Assembly (NCBI GenBank): GCA_035934015.1
Contig: DASYYH010000003.1
Span: 372,001 to 436,000, forward strand
Length of the DNA stretch: 64,000 nucleotides
From: Candidatus Acidiferrales bacterium
GTDB taxonomy: Bacteria; Acidobacteriota; Terriglobia; Acidiferrales; UBA7541
Direction of reading: 5' to 3'
Every line of letters begins with the position of its first letter. Position 1 is the stretch's first letter. Positions 24,761 to 33,289 of this stretch are shown piece by piece. The position numbers and the translations under genes are program-made. The notes under the pieces were generated by a model. It saw only the letters and a program-made list of their open reading frames with translations. It did not search any database and was not told where the DNA came from.

Positions 24761-26080
24761 CTAGTACCGATTCGCCGCTGGCATCGATTCGCCCTTGACG
24801 ATCACCGCGCGCACGCGTTCGAGTGCGTGAATGTCGTCGAGCGGATTGCCTTCCGTCGCCACCACATCGCCTTCTTTCCCGACGGCGATCGTGCCGAGGT
24901 CGTCATACCCGAGCAAGTCCGCCGAACCCCGTGTACCAAAGTAGAGCGCCTGCTTTGGCGTCGCGCCGAAACGCACCTCGGTCATGATTTCGTCGCGAAC
25001 CGTTCCCTTCCCGGGTTCGTAACTCTGGTCCGAACCCGCCGCGATTTTCAGCCCTGTTGCCAGCGCGACTTTGAAGCCTTGCAATTCGCCTTGCCAGATG
25101 AGATTTGCCTTGCGAATCGCGTAGTCCGCCATGTGCATCTTCGGCCCGTTTTCGACGATGTTGTTCGCGATGTAGAGCGTCGGCGTCAGGTACGTGCCGT
25201 GCTCTTTCATGTAGTTCGCCGCGTCCTGATCCAGTCCCGCGCCGTGCTCGATCGAATCCACGCCTGCATGCAGCGCGGCCCAAATCGTCGGAAGATTCTC
25301 ATCGTGCGCGGCGACTTTTACGTGCGCATTGTGCGCCTGCTCGACGATCACCTTCAGCTCTTCAGCCGAAACCTGTTCCGCCAGCGGCGAATCGAGCGGC
25401 GAAAGCACGCCGCCGGACGCGAGAATCTTGATGACGCGCGCGCCGTATTTGAGCTGCCAGTGAACGGCGGCTTCGGCATCCGCAGGCGAATTAATGAATC
25501 CGTTTTCCGGCGTATAGAAATCCTCGGGCATGAGATCCGGCGGAAAATCGTAGAAGTCGCCGTGGCCGCCGGGGATGGAAATCGCGTGCGCCGCAGGATC
25601 GAGCCGAGGGCCAGGAATCGTGCCTTCGTTGATGGCGTTCATCAGCGCGACATCCACGAAGCCTTCGCTTCCGAGGACGCGCGCGGCGACAACGCCGGAA
25701 TCAACCGCATACGCCATGGCCTTCGAAGCGCGCAGCGTGGCGAGCGGCAGCGACGGATATTGTCCGCGCGGGCCAGTCCACAAATGAATGTGCGCGTCGA
25801 TCAGCCCGGGAATGCATGTGTATTTCGTCAGGTCTTGCTGCTGCGCGCCGGCGGGCGCGGTGAGGTCGCGGCCAACCGCCGTAACTTTTCCGTCGGCGAT
25901 GATGATTTCGCCGCCGTCGATTGCGGGCTGATCCACATCGGCAATCAATTTTCCGCAGCGGACGAACATCGTACTCTTCGCGGCCGTCTTCGGCATCCCA
26001 TCCGTATCCTGCGCCAAGACGTTCGGCGCGAAGAACGCGCACGCTGCAAGCGCACAAACAATGGCAATCTTTCGCTTCAT
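24761..26080 (-). CDS. Exported metal-dependent amidohydrolase
   Basis: A 439-residue protein from ATG 26080, which follows GGGAGG; the frame stays open to 26431 but without support. A signal peptide ends near VLAQ. It has a complete amidohydrolase site: IPGLIDAHIHLW (His97 and His99), Lys in VIKILASGG, His in KVAAHDEN, His in IEHGAGLD and Asp in AAGSDQS. The family includes imidazolonepropionase-like and Xaa-Pro/Xaa-Arg dipeptidases of soil bacteria; a cyclic dipeptide or dipeptide substrate is plausible. It is divergent from the alpha/beta hydrolase gene at 26328. Confidence 0.87.
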   Translation of the reverse strand: MKRKIAIVCALAACAFFAPNVLAQDTDGMPKTAAKSTMFVRCGKLIADVDQPAIDGGEIIIADGKVTAVGRDLTAPAGAQQQDLTKYTCIPGLIDAHIHLWTGPRGQYPSLPLATLRASKAMAYAVDSGVVAARVLGSEGFVDVALMNAINEGTIPGPRLDPAAHAISIPGGHGDFYDFPPDLMPEDFYTPENGFINSPADAEAAVHWQLKYGARVIKILASGGVLSPLDSPLAEQVSAEELKVIVEQAHNAHVKVAAHDENLPTIWAALHAGVDSIEHGAGLDQDAANYMKEHGTYLTPTLYIANNIVENGPKMHMADYAIRKANLIWQGELQGFKVALATGLKIAAGSDQSYEPGKGTVRDEIMTEVRFGATPKQALYFGTRGSADLLGYDDLGTIAVGKEGDVVATEGNPLDDIHALERVRAVIVKGESMPAANRY

Positions 26081-26327
26081 GCTTCCTCCCGTTGTCGTAT
26101 GGCGAATCTCACTCACACATTCCGGCCAGCGCACCACCCGCTGGCAGCGAGGCTCGAAAGCGTATTCTGGCCGGGCTTGCGTGTCAACGAAGAGATATTC
26201 GAACCTGTACCGCCTATGCCGCGATGCAAGGAAGCGTTGAATAGGAGCCGCCGCGCGTGATATGCATCTACCGGCTGTGCAGTGGCACGTTCGCGCTCGC
26301 AGCGGATTTTTCCGGGGAGAAAGAGCG

Positions 26328-27434
26328 ATGAAGAACATTTTTCGCATTCCTTTTCTGATTTTTGCCCTGCTTTTCGCGCTGCCATTTCCCGCTTCTGCGC
26401 AAACCGCAGCCTCGCCGCGGGCGTGGCCCACAAAGGAAGGCGACTACGTGGTTCCGGAATTCCATTTTCGCGATGGCGAAACGCTTGCGAACGTGCGCCT
26501 GCATTACACGACGCTCGGCGAGCCGCGACGCGACGCCTCCGGGCGCGTGACGAACGCCGTGCTGATCATGCACGGCACGGGCGGCACGGGACACCAGTTC
26601 TTGCGGCCCGTTTTCGCCGGCGTGCTCTTTGGACCGGGCCAATTGCTCGACGATTCGAAATATTTCATCATTCTGCCGGACGACATCGGCCACGGAAAAT
26701 CGAGCAAGCCAAGCGACGGAATGCGGATGAAGTTTCCAAAGTACGATTACGCGGACATGGTGCAGGGCGAATACGACGTGGTTGCTGACGGCCTGCACGT
26801 GAATCATTTGCGCCTGGTAACGGGAACTTCGATGGGCTGTATGCACACGTGGCTGTGGGGCGAGACGTATCCGAAATTCATGGACGCGCTCATGCCGCTC
26901 GCTTGCCTGCCCGTGCAGATCGCGGGACGCAATCGCATGACGCGCAAAATGATTATGGATTCGATTGAAGACGATCCGGCGTGGGACGGCGGAAATTACA
27001 AGACCGAGCCAGTCAATGGGCTGCGCGCCGCTCTCGATGTGGAGTTGCTGATGGTCAGCACGCCGCTTTACTGGCAGCATGAGTACCCAACCGGCGTCGC
27101 AGCGGATGCGTTTCTGGACAAAAGTCTCGCGGAACGCCTCAAAGGATTGGACGCCAACGACATGATTTACGCGTGCAATGCTTCGCGTGACTACGATCCT
27201 TCGCCCGATCTGACCAAAATCGAAGCGCCGCTGCTGGCGATTAATTCCGCAGATGATTTTGTCAATCCACCGGAATTGCACATTGACGACGAACTGATTC
27301 ACCGCGTGCCGCACGGGAGATTTGTGCTGCTGCCGATTACAAATGAAACGCGCGGCCATGGCACGCACACGCTCGCGGCCGTGTGGAAAAATTACTTGGC
27401 GGAATTGCTGGCCGAGAGCGGGCCGCAGCCCTGA
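26328..27434 (+). CDS. Exported MetX-like alpha/beta hydrolase
   Basis: A 368-residue protein from ATG 26328 (GGGGAG upstream) with a signal peptide (FLIFALLFALPFPASA). The fold is that of homoserine O-acetyltransferases: HYTTLGEPRRD, ILPDDIGHGKSSKP, the nucleophile elbow GTSMGCMHTW, Asp in NSADDFVNPPE and His in RGHGTHT. MetX enzymes are cytoplasmic, and the homoserine-binding part is not evident. With a signal peptide this is more likely an esterase or hydrolase working in the periplasm. It is divergent from the amidohydrolase gene by 247 bases. The substrate is unknown. Confidence 0.82.
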   Translation: MKNIFRIPFLIFALLFALPFPASAQTAASPRAWPTKEGDYVVPEFHFRDGETLANVRLHYTTLGEPRRDASGRVTNAVLIMHGTGGTGHQFLRPVFAGVLFGPGQLLDDSKYFIILPDDIGHGKSSKPSDGMRMKFPKYDYADMVQGEYDVVADGLHVNHLRLVTGTSMGCMHTWLWGETYPKFMDALMPLACLPVQIAGRNRMTRKMIMDSIEDDPAWDGGNYKTEPVNGLRAALDVELLMVSTPLYWQHEYPTGVAADAFLDKSLAERLKGLDANDMIYACNASRDYDPSPDLTKIEAPLLAINSADDFVNPPELHIDDELIHRVPHGRFVLLPITNETRGHGTHTLAAVWKNYLAELLAESGPQP

Positions 27435-27612
27435 CACTTTCGCATCGTCCTATCCCTGTACGTCGGGACAGTTCTTTTTCGGAATCGCCAGATTCTGAAA
27501 CGCTTGTTCCATGTTGTGTGCCACGCGACAATTTCCTCAGTGCTCCGCGATTCAGGCGACACTGCAATACACGGCAGATGCGCTGCGGATTTGGTTCGAG
27601 GGGGCTATTGGG

Positions 27613-28131
27613 ATGTCGCGATTGACAAAAACAATTTTGCCTAACCAAGCCGAAGAAACAAACGAACGGCGCAACGCCATACGCTACCAACTGACCGTCT
27701 CTGCGGAAGTCGTGGAAATCAAGTCGGGCACGCGATTTTCCAGCCGCACCACGGACCTCGGTCCCGGCGGATGTTTCGTGGACACGCTGATGCCGCTGCC
27801 GGTGAATTCGGAAGTGCGCGTCCGGCTGCACAAAGACAATTTCAGCTTCGAAGCCATCGGAATGGTGACGTTTTCGCAAGCCGGCCTGGGCATGGGCATC
27901 GCCTTCAACGAAATGCGCCCGGAAAAACAGAGCGCACTGGACGCGTGGCTTGCGGAATTGACGATGGCGCGCCCGGCGAATCTGGAGCGCGAAAGCACGC
28001 CAGCCAAACCGGCGGGAATGAGCGATGCTTCCGCTGCCGTGCTGGCTCAACGGCTGATCCGTTTGCTGGCCAAGCGCGGCGTTATCAGCGATGCGGACGC
28101 TGCGGCCCTCCTTCGCGAACACCTGCTGTAA
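27613..28131 (+). CDS. PilZ-domain protein
   Basis: A 172-residue cytoplasmic protein. The PilZ domain covers about residues 16-115. The c-di-GMP contact motif is NERRNAIRYQ (RxxxR, with Arg20 and Arg24), followed by TTDLGPGGCFVDT, a variant of the D/N-x-S-x-x-G loop in which Ser is replaced by Gly. MGIAFNEMRPEKQSALDAWL closes the domain. The C-terminal 55 residues hold a helical tail (AQRLIRLLAKRGVI). ATG 27613 was chosen; the frame is open to 27511. It is probably a receptor for cyclic di-GMP, though the loop change may weaken binding. It ends 16 bases from the convergent stop at 28148. Confidence 0.82.
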   Translation: MSRLTKTILPNQAEETNERRNAIRYQLTVSAEVVEIKSGTRFSSRTTDLGPGGCFVDTLMPLPVNSEVRVRLHKDNFSFEAIGMVTFSQAGLGMGIAFNEMRPEKQSALDAWLAELTMARPANLERESTPAKPAGMSDASAAVLAQRLIRLLAKRGVISDADAAALLREHLL

Positions 28132-28147
28132 TCAATCCTCAGAGCAT

Positions 28148-29713
28148 TCATGGTTGTTTCGGCTGGCTAATCTTCTCGTTCGCCGCGACGTGGAATTTCT
28201 GGTAGCCGTAGTAATGGTCGATTTCGTCCGCGCGAACTGTTTTCAGCATCAAGAGCCTCGCTCCCACATGAATTTCATCGTAGGAAGGAAGCCAGACCTC
28301 GTTGTTCACAAGAGACTGTTCGAACTGAAACGCGGAGCCCTTCTGCAACGACGCCAAGATGCCTCCGATCCTCATTGAATTATCGAAGCGCGCTTCGAGG
28401 CGCACGACGTCCTGCGCCTGCGCATCCACCCAGACGGTCCCGACGAGGTCATAGATCAGCTTTTCGACGAGCTTCTTGGGCTTGAAATCGGGATTCGGAC
28501 CAAAATCGAAAACGACGACGTCCTGCCCCCGGAAACGTTCCCAGCGCGGATTGGTAAAGTGGGAGATCCGCAGGAAATCGGAGATGCCCACATCATCGTC
28601 GTTTTTCTTGGGTGGACTCGCGGCTTCTTTGTCGTAGCGGTCGATGCCTTTTTTGATGCGGTCGTCCTCCTTCTGTTGCTGAGCGGGATTGAGAGGCTTA
28701 CCGTCGACCTCCGTCTTGCGGTCAATTTCATGCCCGGCGATATAAGAAACCTGATAGAGAGTTGCGGTGCGCTTGGTGACCTGGCCCTTGCCATTTGTCT
28801 CGTCGTTCTCTTCGAGCTTCATGCAGGCGTAGTCCTTTTGGATTTCATCAATGTGTTTCTGATTTTTCTGAACAGCCGCAAGAAGCTGGGCCACGTCGGG
28901 CAGGGGTTTCCTGGAAAGATTTGGAAACTGGAATGAAGATGCATTCACGCTCGAATTCAGAGAGATGCGATCGAGGGAAACTTGAAACGTCCGGCCGCCT
29001 TGCTGGATTGTGAGCCGAAACGGTTCCATCACGCCTTGCACGGCGCGGTAATCCGCAAAATCGATTTCTTGCGCTCCGCCCGCGGAAGGCGCTTCGGCAA
29101 CTTTCGACAAACGCCCGGCCGGCTCCCGTTCTTTGCTTTCCGCAGGAGATACGCGCGCTGCATCGACAACTTCTTTCACAATGAGATGGCTTTTCTGGTC
29201 GAAAAAAACGCGGCGGGTTTCCCCGGGAGGAATGGAAAGCTCAACGACATCGGCGGACTGGCCGTTGACACTTTCCGTGTCGACAAACCGCGCCTGAATC
29301 TTTTGCTTCTTGTAGTTGGCCAGGGCGAAGTTCAAGTAGTGGCCGGTCGCCTCAGCGCGTTTTTCCTCCGCACCGAAAAAAGTATAGAGATTTCCGCTCC
29401 CCTGCTCGCCCCAGCAGGAACTTGTGTTGCAGGCTTCGGCGATGCGCTCCGTTCCGAAGACGATTTCGCGATAGAACTGGCCGGGCGCGGCGGTAATCAA
29501 AGTGAATTCGCCCGTCTCGGGGAGGTTGGATTCCCTGACGGTTCCCTCCCATAGAGACGAATGGATTTTTGCGAGCGCCTTTGCGCCTCCGGAAGCGCGG
29601 AGGGATTGCTGAATGATTTTGTCAGCGGACTGCGCGCAGCAAGGATTCGCGGCGATGAGGAAAATCGCGGCAGCAACGAGGGCATAAGTGAGGTGCGGAA
29701 TCGAGCACGGCAT
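28148..29713 (-). CDS. Exported protein with two LolA-like halves
   Basis: A 521-residue protein from ATG 29713. The frame is open much further upstream to 30433, but that part shows no protein-like sequence. A signal peptide ends at CCAQ. Residues 25-235 (ADKIIQQSLRASGGAKALAK, YLNFALANYKK, TESVNGQSADVVELSIPPG) resemble outer-membrane lipoprotein-sorting (LolA) folds. Residues from 275 (HIDEIQKDYACMKLEE, SHFTNPRWERFRGQDV, VWVDAQAQDVVRLEARF) look like a second, related beta half found in acidobacterial proteins of unknown role. It is probably periplasmic and binds lipid or another hydrophobic ligand. Two 80-bp elements lie upstream. Confidence 0.65.
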   Translation of the reverse strand: MPCSIPHLTYALVAAAIFLIAANPCCAQSADKIIQQSLRASGGAKALAKIHSSLWEGTVRESNLPETGEFTLITAAPGQFYREIVFGTERIAEACNTSSCWGEQGSGNLYTFFGAEEKRAEATGHYLNFALANYKKQKIQARFVDTESVNGQSADVVELSIPPGETRRVFFDQKSHLIVKEVVDAARVSPAESKEREPAGRLSKVAEAPSAGGAQEIDFADYRAVQGVMEPFRLTIQQGGRTFQVSLDRISLNSSVNASSFQFPNLSRKPLPDVAQLLAAVQKNQKHIDEIQKDYACMKLEENDETNGKGQVTKRTATLYQVSYIAGHEIDRKTEVDGKPLNPAQQQKEDDRIKKGIDRYDKEAASPPKKNDDDVGISDFLRISHFTNPRWERFRGQDVVVFDFGPNPDFKPKKLVEKLIYDLVGTVWVDAQAQDVVRLEARFDNSMRIGGILASLQKGSAFQFEQSLVNNEVWLPSYDEIHVGARLLMLKTVRADEIDHYYGYQKFHVAANEKISQPKQP

Positions 29714-29780
29714 TTCTCGAATTGGATGCGGAAGCGAAAAAAATTGCTTCAAGAAATGCCTGAGGAAGCAGTGAAATTCG

Positions 29781-29861
29781 TCCCGATTAGAAAGGCATGC
29801 CGGCGTTTGTTTTGTGTCAGTTACGGGAATCTCACTGGAGTTTTGTGTCCCGATTATAAAT
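29781..29861 (-). repeat. 80-bp element, copy 1 (upstream of the LolA-like gene)
   Basis: On the minus strand it runs from a TATAATCGGGACAC end to a TCTAATCGGGA end, with GTAACTGACACAAAACAAACG in the middle region. The TAATCG boxes are 28 and 29 bases from the central AACT. It is 68 bases before the ATG at 29713. Confidence 0.7.
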
Positions 29862-30306
29862 TCAGCTGGTCGGGCGTAAAGCCGGCGAGGGGGATTCGTT
29901 TCACTTACGAGAGAGCGGGACAAAGGACCCGCGAAAATTTGGCGATTAGGAATTGGAACGGGGCTTTGCTTTTTGTGAGTTACAAAAAATTCTAATTCCG
30001 GCGTGTCGCGATTAGAAATGGCACCGGCAACCCTCCGCACACTCTGATCGTTTCCTGCGTCAGGGCAAACAGGAGGGGACGTCGTGCCGTCTCTCTTCGA
30101 GTTATTTGCCGCAGCCATTTTGCCATCCAGGCGGTCAACGCACGCCTGAAACCACGCTAGCATGAAGGAAGGACGTGTGGGAAGGTGTAGTGGAAGTGGA
30201 TTCTCAGGTCCGATCGGCGATGGGTTCACGCATGGTGCGACAAGTTGTGCGCTGCGATAAAATCGTGCAGACATTCGCCGGCCGAGTTGCGCGGAGAGCA
30301 AACCGA
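29862..30306. other. Upstream region of the LolA-like gene
   Basis: Apart from the second 80-bp element (29940-30018), no gene was found in this 445-base stretch. The minus frame stays open through it but lacks signals or protein-like sequence. It separates the divergent gene at 30307. Confidence 0.5.
29940..30018 (-). repeat. 80-bp element, copy 2
   Basis: Second copy, 159 bases from the first. On the minus strand: TCTAATCGCGACACG at one end, then GTAACTCACAAAAAGCAAAG in the middle, CCTAATCGCC at the other end. Spacings between boxes are 27 and 29 bases. Confidence 0.7.
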
Positions 30307-30636
30307 ATGCAGCCGAATCCGAAAGAAAACACGCGCATGGAAAGCGAACGGCAAGTGCTGCGATTCTTGTGCGCAGGCGGAGCAGACGCGGCAGCTCAGC
30401 AAAATGTCGCGCGCAGGCTGGCCGATTACTCATGGCGCGACGCGGACCATGAAATTCTTTTTGAGGCTATCGGTGAACTTCTCGCGCGCGAGCCGCGTCG
30501 AATCTTGCGCGAATTGCCCGCTGCGATTACGCGGCGGGGATTTCCGGATATCGCGTGCGAATGGCTCGCGGAAGATTCCGCCATGGACAGCACGGATGCC
30601 ATGGAGCTGACCGAAAAACTGCTGCGCGCATCTTAG
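30307..30636 (+). CDS. Small helical protein, function unknown
   Basis: A 109-residue protein from ATG 30307, preceded by GGAGAG; an open frame runs back to 30175. It is largely helical: RQVLRFLCAGGADAAAQ, DADHEILFEAIGELLAREP, and a C-terminal STDAMELTEKLLRAS. No signal peptide or motif was seen. The pattern of a short helical domain with an HEILFEAI segment resembles part of the DnaB N-terminal helical fold, but this is too weak to assign. It ends six bases before the CPBP-like gene and probably shares its transcript. Confidence 0.55.
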   Translation: MQPNPKENTRMESERQVLRFLCAGGADAAAQQNVARRLADYSWRDADHEILFEAIGELLAREPRRILRELPAAITRRGFPDIACEWLAEDSAMDSTDAMELTEKLLRAS

Positions 30637-30642
30637 AAAGAA

Positions 30643-31284
30643 ATGAACCAACGGGCGCTGCGCATACTTTCGCTTATCGACGTGACTGGGATTCCGATTT
30701 TCACGCTGCTATTTATCTGGCGATGGGAATTCACGGCGCGCCGCGTATGGATTATTTTTCCGGTGTGGGTCGCCGCGACCTTCTTGCTGCATCGCGACAC
30801 GCCGAAGACGCTGGGCTGGCGCGCGGATAATTTGTGGCCGGCGACGAAATGGGCGCTGATCGCATTTGCGATAATGGCCGCGGCGCTGATTGCGACGGGA
30901 TTGGTTCTTGGACAGCCATGGCACATTCCAGAGAATCTGCGCTCGACCGAGCGGCTGTGGAGCTACTTCGCCTTTTGCCTGTTGCAGCAAGTCGCGCTCA
31001 ATTCTCTGCTGATGAATCGCTTCCTGTCGCTCTTGCGGCGCGAGTGGGTCGCGGCGCTGCTTGCCGGAGCAATTTTCGCGGCGTGTCACTGGCCGAATCC
31101 GGTGCTTGTGCCGCTTACATTCGTCGGCGGCGTAGTGTTCGCGCGGCTATTCGCGCGGCACAGAAATATTTTACCGCTTACGCTGATTCAAGCCATGCTT
31201 GGAACAATCGCGTGGTGGAGTTTTCCGGTGGCCTGGCATCACAGTCTGCGCGTCGGGCCGGGATACTACAGGCCGTGGAAATAG
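30643..31284 (+). CDS. CPBP-like membrane protein with substituted active-site residues
   Basis: A 213-residue protein with about six membrane helices. It resembles CPBP (Abi/CAAX protease) intramembrane proteins: a first conserved helix around residues 110-130, then FAACHWPNPVLVPLTFVGGVVFARLF, where the HWPNP His matches the second motif. The first motif is normally EExxxR; here it is QQVALN (Gln115, Gln116 and Asn120), so the catalytic Glu residues are missing. It may be a non-proteolytic relative, or a subfamily with another mechanism. Spacing to the preceding gene is six bases. Confidence 0.68.
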   Translation: MNQRALRILSLIDVTGIPIFTLLFIWRWEFTARRVWIIFPVWVAATFLLHRDTPKTLGWRADNLWPATKWALIAFAIMAAALIATGLVLGQPWHIPENLRSTERLWSYFAFCLLQQVALNSLLMNRFLSLLRREWVAALLAGAIFAACHWPNPVLVPLTFVGGVVFARLFARHRNILPLTLIQAMLGTIAWWSFPVAWHHSLRVGPGYYRPWK

Positions 31285-31347
31285 CGAGCGAAAACGCGCG
31301 CGGCTTTCTGACATTGCGTGCCGATTTTCAACGCGCGCAGCGAGATG

Positions 31348-31833
31348 CTATTGGCTCGCGGGAATCACCTGCGCAGATGGGCAGCCAATCACGTCGCCCT
31401 GATAAATCAGAGCACTCTCATCGCTGAAAAAAGAGAAGCGACAGGCCTTGTCGTCAACATTTCGCAGAGCGAATTCATAGCCGCGACGGTCTGCGGAGGC
31501 AATCAGGTTCAGATTCCAGCCGGGGACGACTTCAGGACCAGCGGTGATTTGCAAGCCGCTGAACCGCGGCTGCATTGACGCGTCCCCATTCACGATGAAA
31601 CGGTACAGCTCGCTCCAATCGGCGTAAGCGCCATGCTGCGATTTGTATTTCGCTTCGGCGGTGTTCAGCATGCGAACGACGTCGATGCCGATCAGGCGGC
31701 TGTCGCGCGTGCGCTCGACGGCCATGGTGGGTTGGGTCTGAGTGCGCTGCCGACTTTGAGCCAGCGCAAAGGCTGCACAGGCGAGCGCGGCCGCGGCGAG
31801 AACAGCGATCGAAAAAACGCGAATGCGATTCAT
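31348..31833 (-). CDS. Small exported protein, function unknown
   Basis: A 161-residue protein from ATG 31833, preceded by GGAG; the frame is open upstream into amrS on another frame. A signal peptide covers about residues 1-26 (VLAAAALACAAFALAQ). The mature part has MLNTAEAKYKSQHGAYADWSEL, a pattern seen at the start of some type II secretion or pilin-like periplasmic proteins, and two Cys residues (C135 and C153 region). No family is assigned. It begins 26 bases after the amrS stop and is probably its operon partner. Confidence 0.6.
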   Translation of the reverse strand: MNRIRVFSIAVLAAAALACAAFALAQSRQRTQTQPTMAVERTRDSRLIGIDVVRMLNTAEAKYKSQHGAYADWSELYRFIVNGDASMQPRFSGLQITAGPEVVPGWNLNLIASADRRGYEFALRNVDDKACRFSFFSDESALIYQGDVIGCPSAQVIPASQ

Positions 31834-31859
31834 GGTTTTCTCCTCAGAAGATATGCGAT

Positions 31860-32990
31860 TCATAAATTCCAGGAATCCAATTCGTCCGTTGACAGAACCC
31901 GGCCACTGCGATGCGCAGGACCGGCTGTCGCGTTGTGCATGCTCGACCAGCGGCCGGGGATGACGCAGCCGCACTTGGGACAGGCGCCATTTTTCAAAAG
32001 GTTGCGGCGAACGTCGTGCCAGGACCGTTCGATGAGAAGCGCGCGGCACTGCGGGCAATAGGTGTTTGCAGCATCCGTGAAAATATTGCCTTCGTAGACG
32101 TAATGCAGGCCGACGTCGAGGGCGATGTGGCGCGCGCGATGCAAAGTTTCCGGAGGCGTGCGCGGCTTGTCGCGGAGCTTGAAATCGGGATGAAACGCCG
32201 TGAAATGCAGCGGAACATCCGGGCCAAGATGCTCGAGGACCCATTCCGAGAGCTTGCGCGTTTCGTTCTCGTCGTCGTTGAGCGTGGGAATCATCAGATT
32301 AGTCAGCTCGAACCAGACGCTGGTTTCGTTTTTGAGGCGAAGGAGAGTTTCGAGCACGGGCGCGAGATGCGTCAGCGTAATTTTGCCGTAGAAATTTTCG
32401 GTAAAGGCTTTCAGGTCGACGTTGGCGGCGTCGATGAGGCCGTGGCCGTAGACGTCGGCGAACGCTTCGCGCGTGATGTAGCCGTTGGTCACCATGACGG
32501 TTTTCAAGCCGCGCGCGTGGGCGACGTTGCAGATGTCGATGACATATTCGGCCCAAATAGTGGGCTCGTTGTAGGTGAAAGCAATCGAAGGACAGCCATG
32601 GTGGACGGCGAGTTCGACGATTTGGTCGGGTTCGAGATGCGTCGAGTGAACCTGATCGCTGCGGGATTTCGAGATGTCCCAGTTCTGGCAAAAAAAGCAG
32701 CCCATGTTGCAGCCGGCAGTGCCCATAGAGAAAATTTTCGTGCCGGGAAGAAAATGATTGAGCGGCTTTTTCTCGATGGGATCGATCTGAAGGGCGGCGG
32801 GAGAAGCATAGCCGAGGCTGTAGAGCTTTCCGCCTTGATTGACACGGATGAAACAGAAGCCAGCCTGGCCATCACCGATATGGCAATGGCGAGGACAAAG
32901 ATAACAATGGAGCTTGCCGTTTGGGGCAACGTCCCACCAGCGGGCTTCGTGGAGCGATCCAGGCGGTTGAAGAATTTCAAGTGCTGGCAC
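31860..32990 (-). CDS. amrS: AmmeMemoRadiSam radical SAM enzyme
   Basis: A 376-residue radical SAM protein. The [4Fe-4S] motif is CNMGCFFCQNWDISK (CxxxCxxC, about residues 94-101). Upstream is the family-specific LHCYLCPRHCHIGDGQAGFC with four Cys, and near the C-terminus TYCPQCRALLIERS and ACPKCGCVIPGRW form a rubredoxin-like zinc site. The enzyme belongs to the AmmeMemoRadiSam system, usually with AmmeMemo and MEMO proteins; its reaction is unknown. Neither partner is in the window. The start is GTG 32990. One 80-bp element lies 77 bases upstream of it. Confidence 0.9.
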   Translation of the reverse strand: MPALEILQPPGSLHEARWWDVAPNGKLHCYLCPRHCHIGDGQAGFCFIRVNQGGKLYSLGYASPAALQIDPIEKKPLNHFLPGTKIFSMGTAGCNMGCFFCQNWDISKSRSDQVHSTHLEPDQIVELAVHHGCPSIAFTYNEPTIWAEYVIDICNVAHARGLKTVMVTNGYITREAFADVYGHGLIDAANVDLKAFTENFYGKITLTHLAPVLETLLRLKNETSVWFELTNLMIPTLNDDENETRKLSEWVLEHLGPDVPLHFTAFHPDFKLRDKPRTPPETLHRARHIALDVGLHYVYEGNIFTDAANTYCPQCRALLIERSWHDVRRNLLKNGACPKCGCVIPGRWSSMHNATAGPAHRSGRVLSTDELDSWNL

Positions 32991-33066
32991 GATTTATGCT
33001 CGCCTTTCCGGCCATTATAACTCCGGCGTCCGAAATCGAACACTTCTCTGAAAAAAAACGCGAAAA

Positions 33067-33147
33067 ACTCGATTAGAAAAGAACTCGACCCTTTGTTTTG
33101 TGCAAGTTGTCTCAATTTCTAATTTCCCATAGAAACTCGATTAGAAT
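33067..33147 (-). repeat. 80-bp element, copy 3 (upstream of amrS)
   Basis: Third copy, 77 bases upstream of amrS. On the minus strand it has TTCTAATCGAGT at both ends, GAAATTAGAAATT inside, and ACAACTTGCACAAAACAAAGG in the centre. Box spacing is 29 and 29 bases. Confidence 0.7.
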
Positions 33148-33161
33148 TTTCAGTCGGCCCA

Positions 33162-33191
33162 TAAAAGCAAAAAGCCGCGTTTCCGCGGCTT
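33162..33191 (-). terminator. Rho-independent terminator-like hairpin
   Basis: On the minus strand AAGCCGCG, a four-base GAAA loop and CGCGGCTT are followed by TTTGCTTTT. It lies between the PEP-CTERM gene at 33610 and amrS, and would insulate amrS from upstream transcription. Confidence 0.7.
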
Positions 33192-33289
33192 GCCTCCTGC
33201 TAAGTCGTTCACAGCCAACACGCTGCGTCTGCAATTGCTTATATATCAGATAATTATAGGATTGTCAATGGAAATCGAGAAGTCATGAT

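Noticed and set aside
29714-30433. N-terminal extension of the LolA-like gene
   Set aside because: The extra 240 residues contain no domain or signal, and include the repeat elements; the signal peptide starts at 29713.
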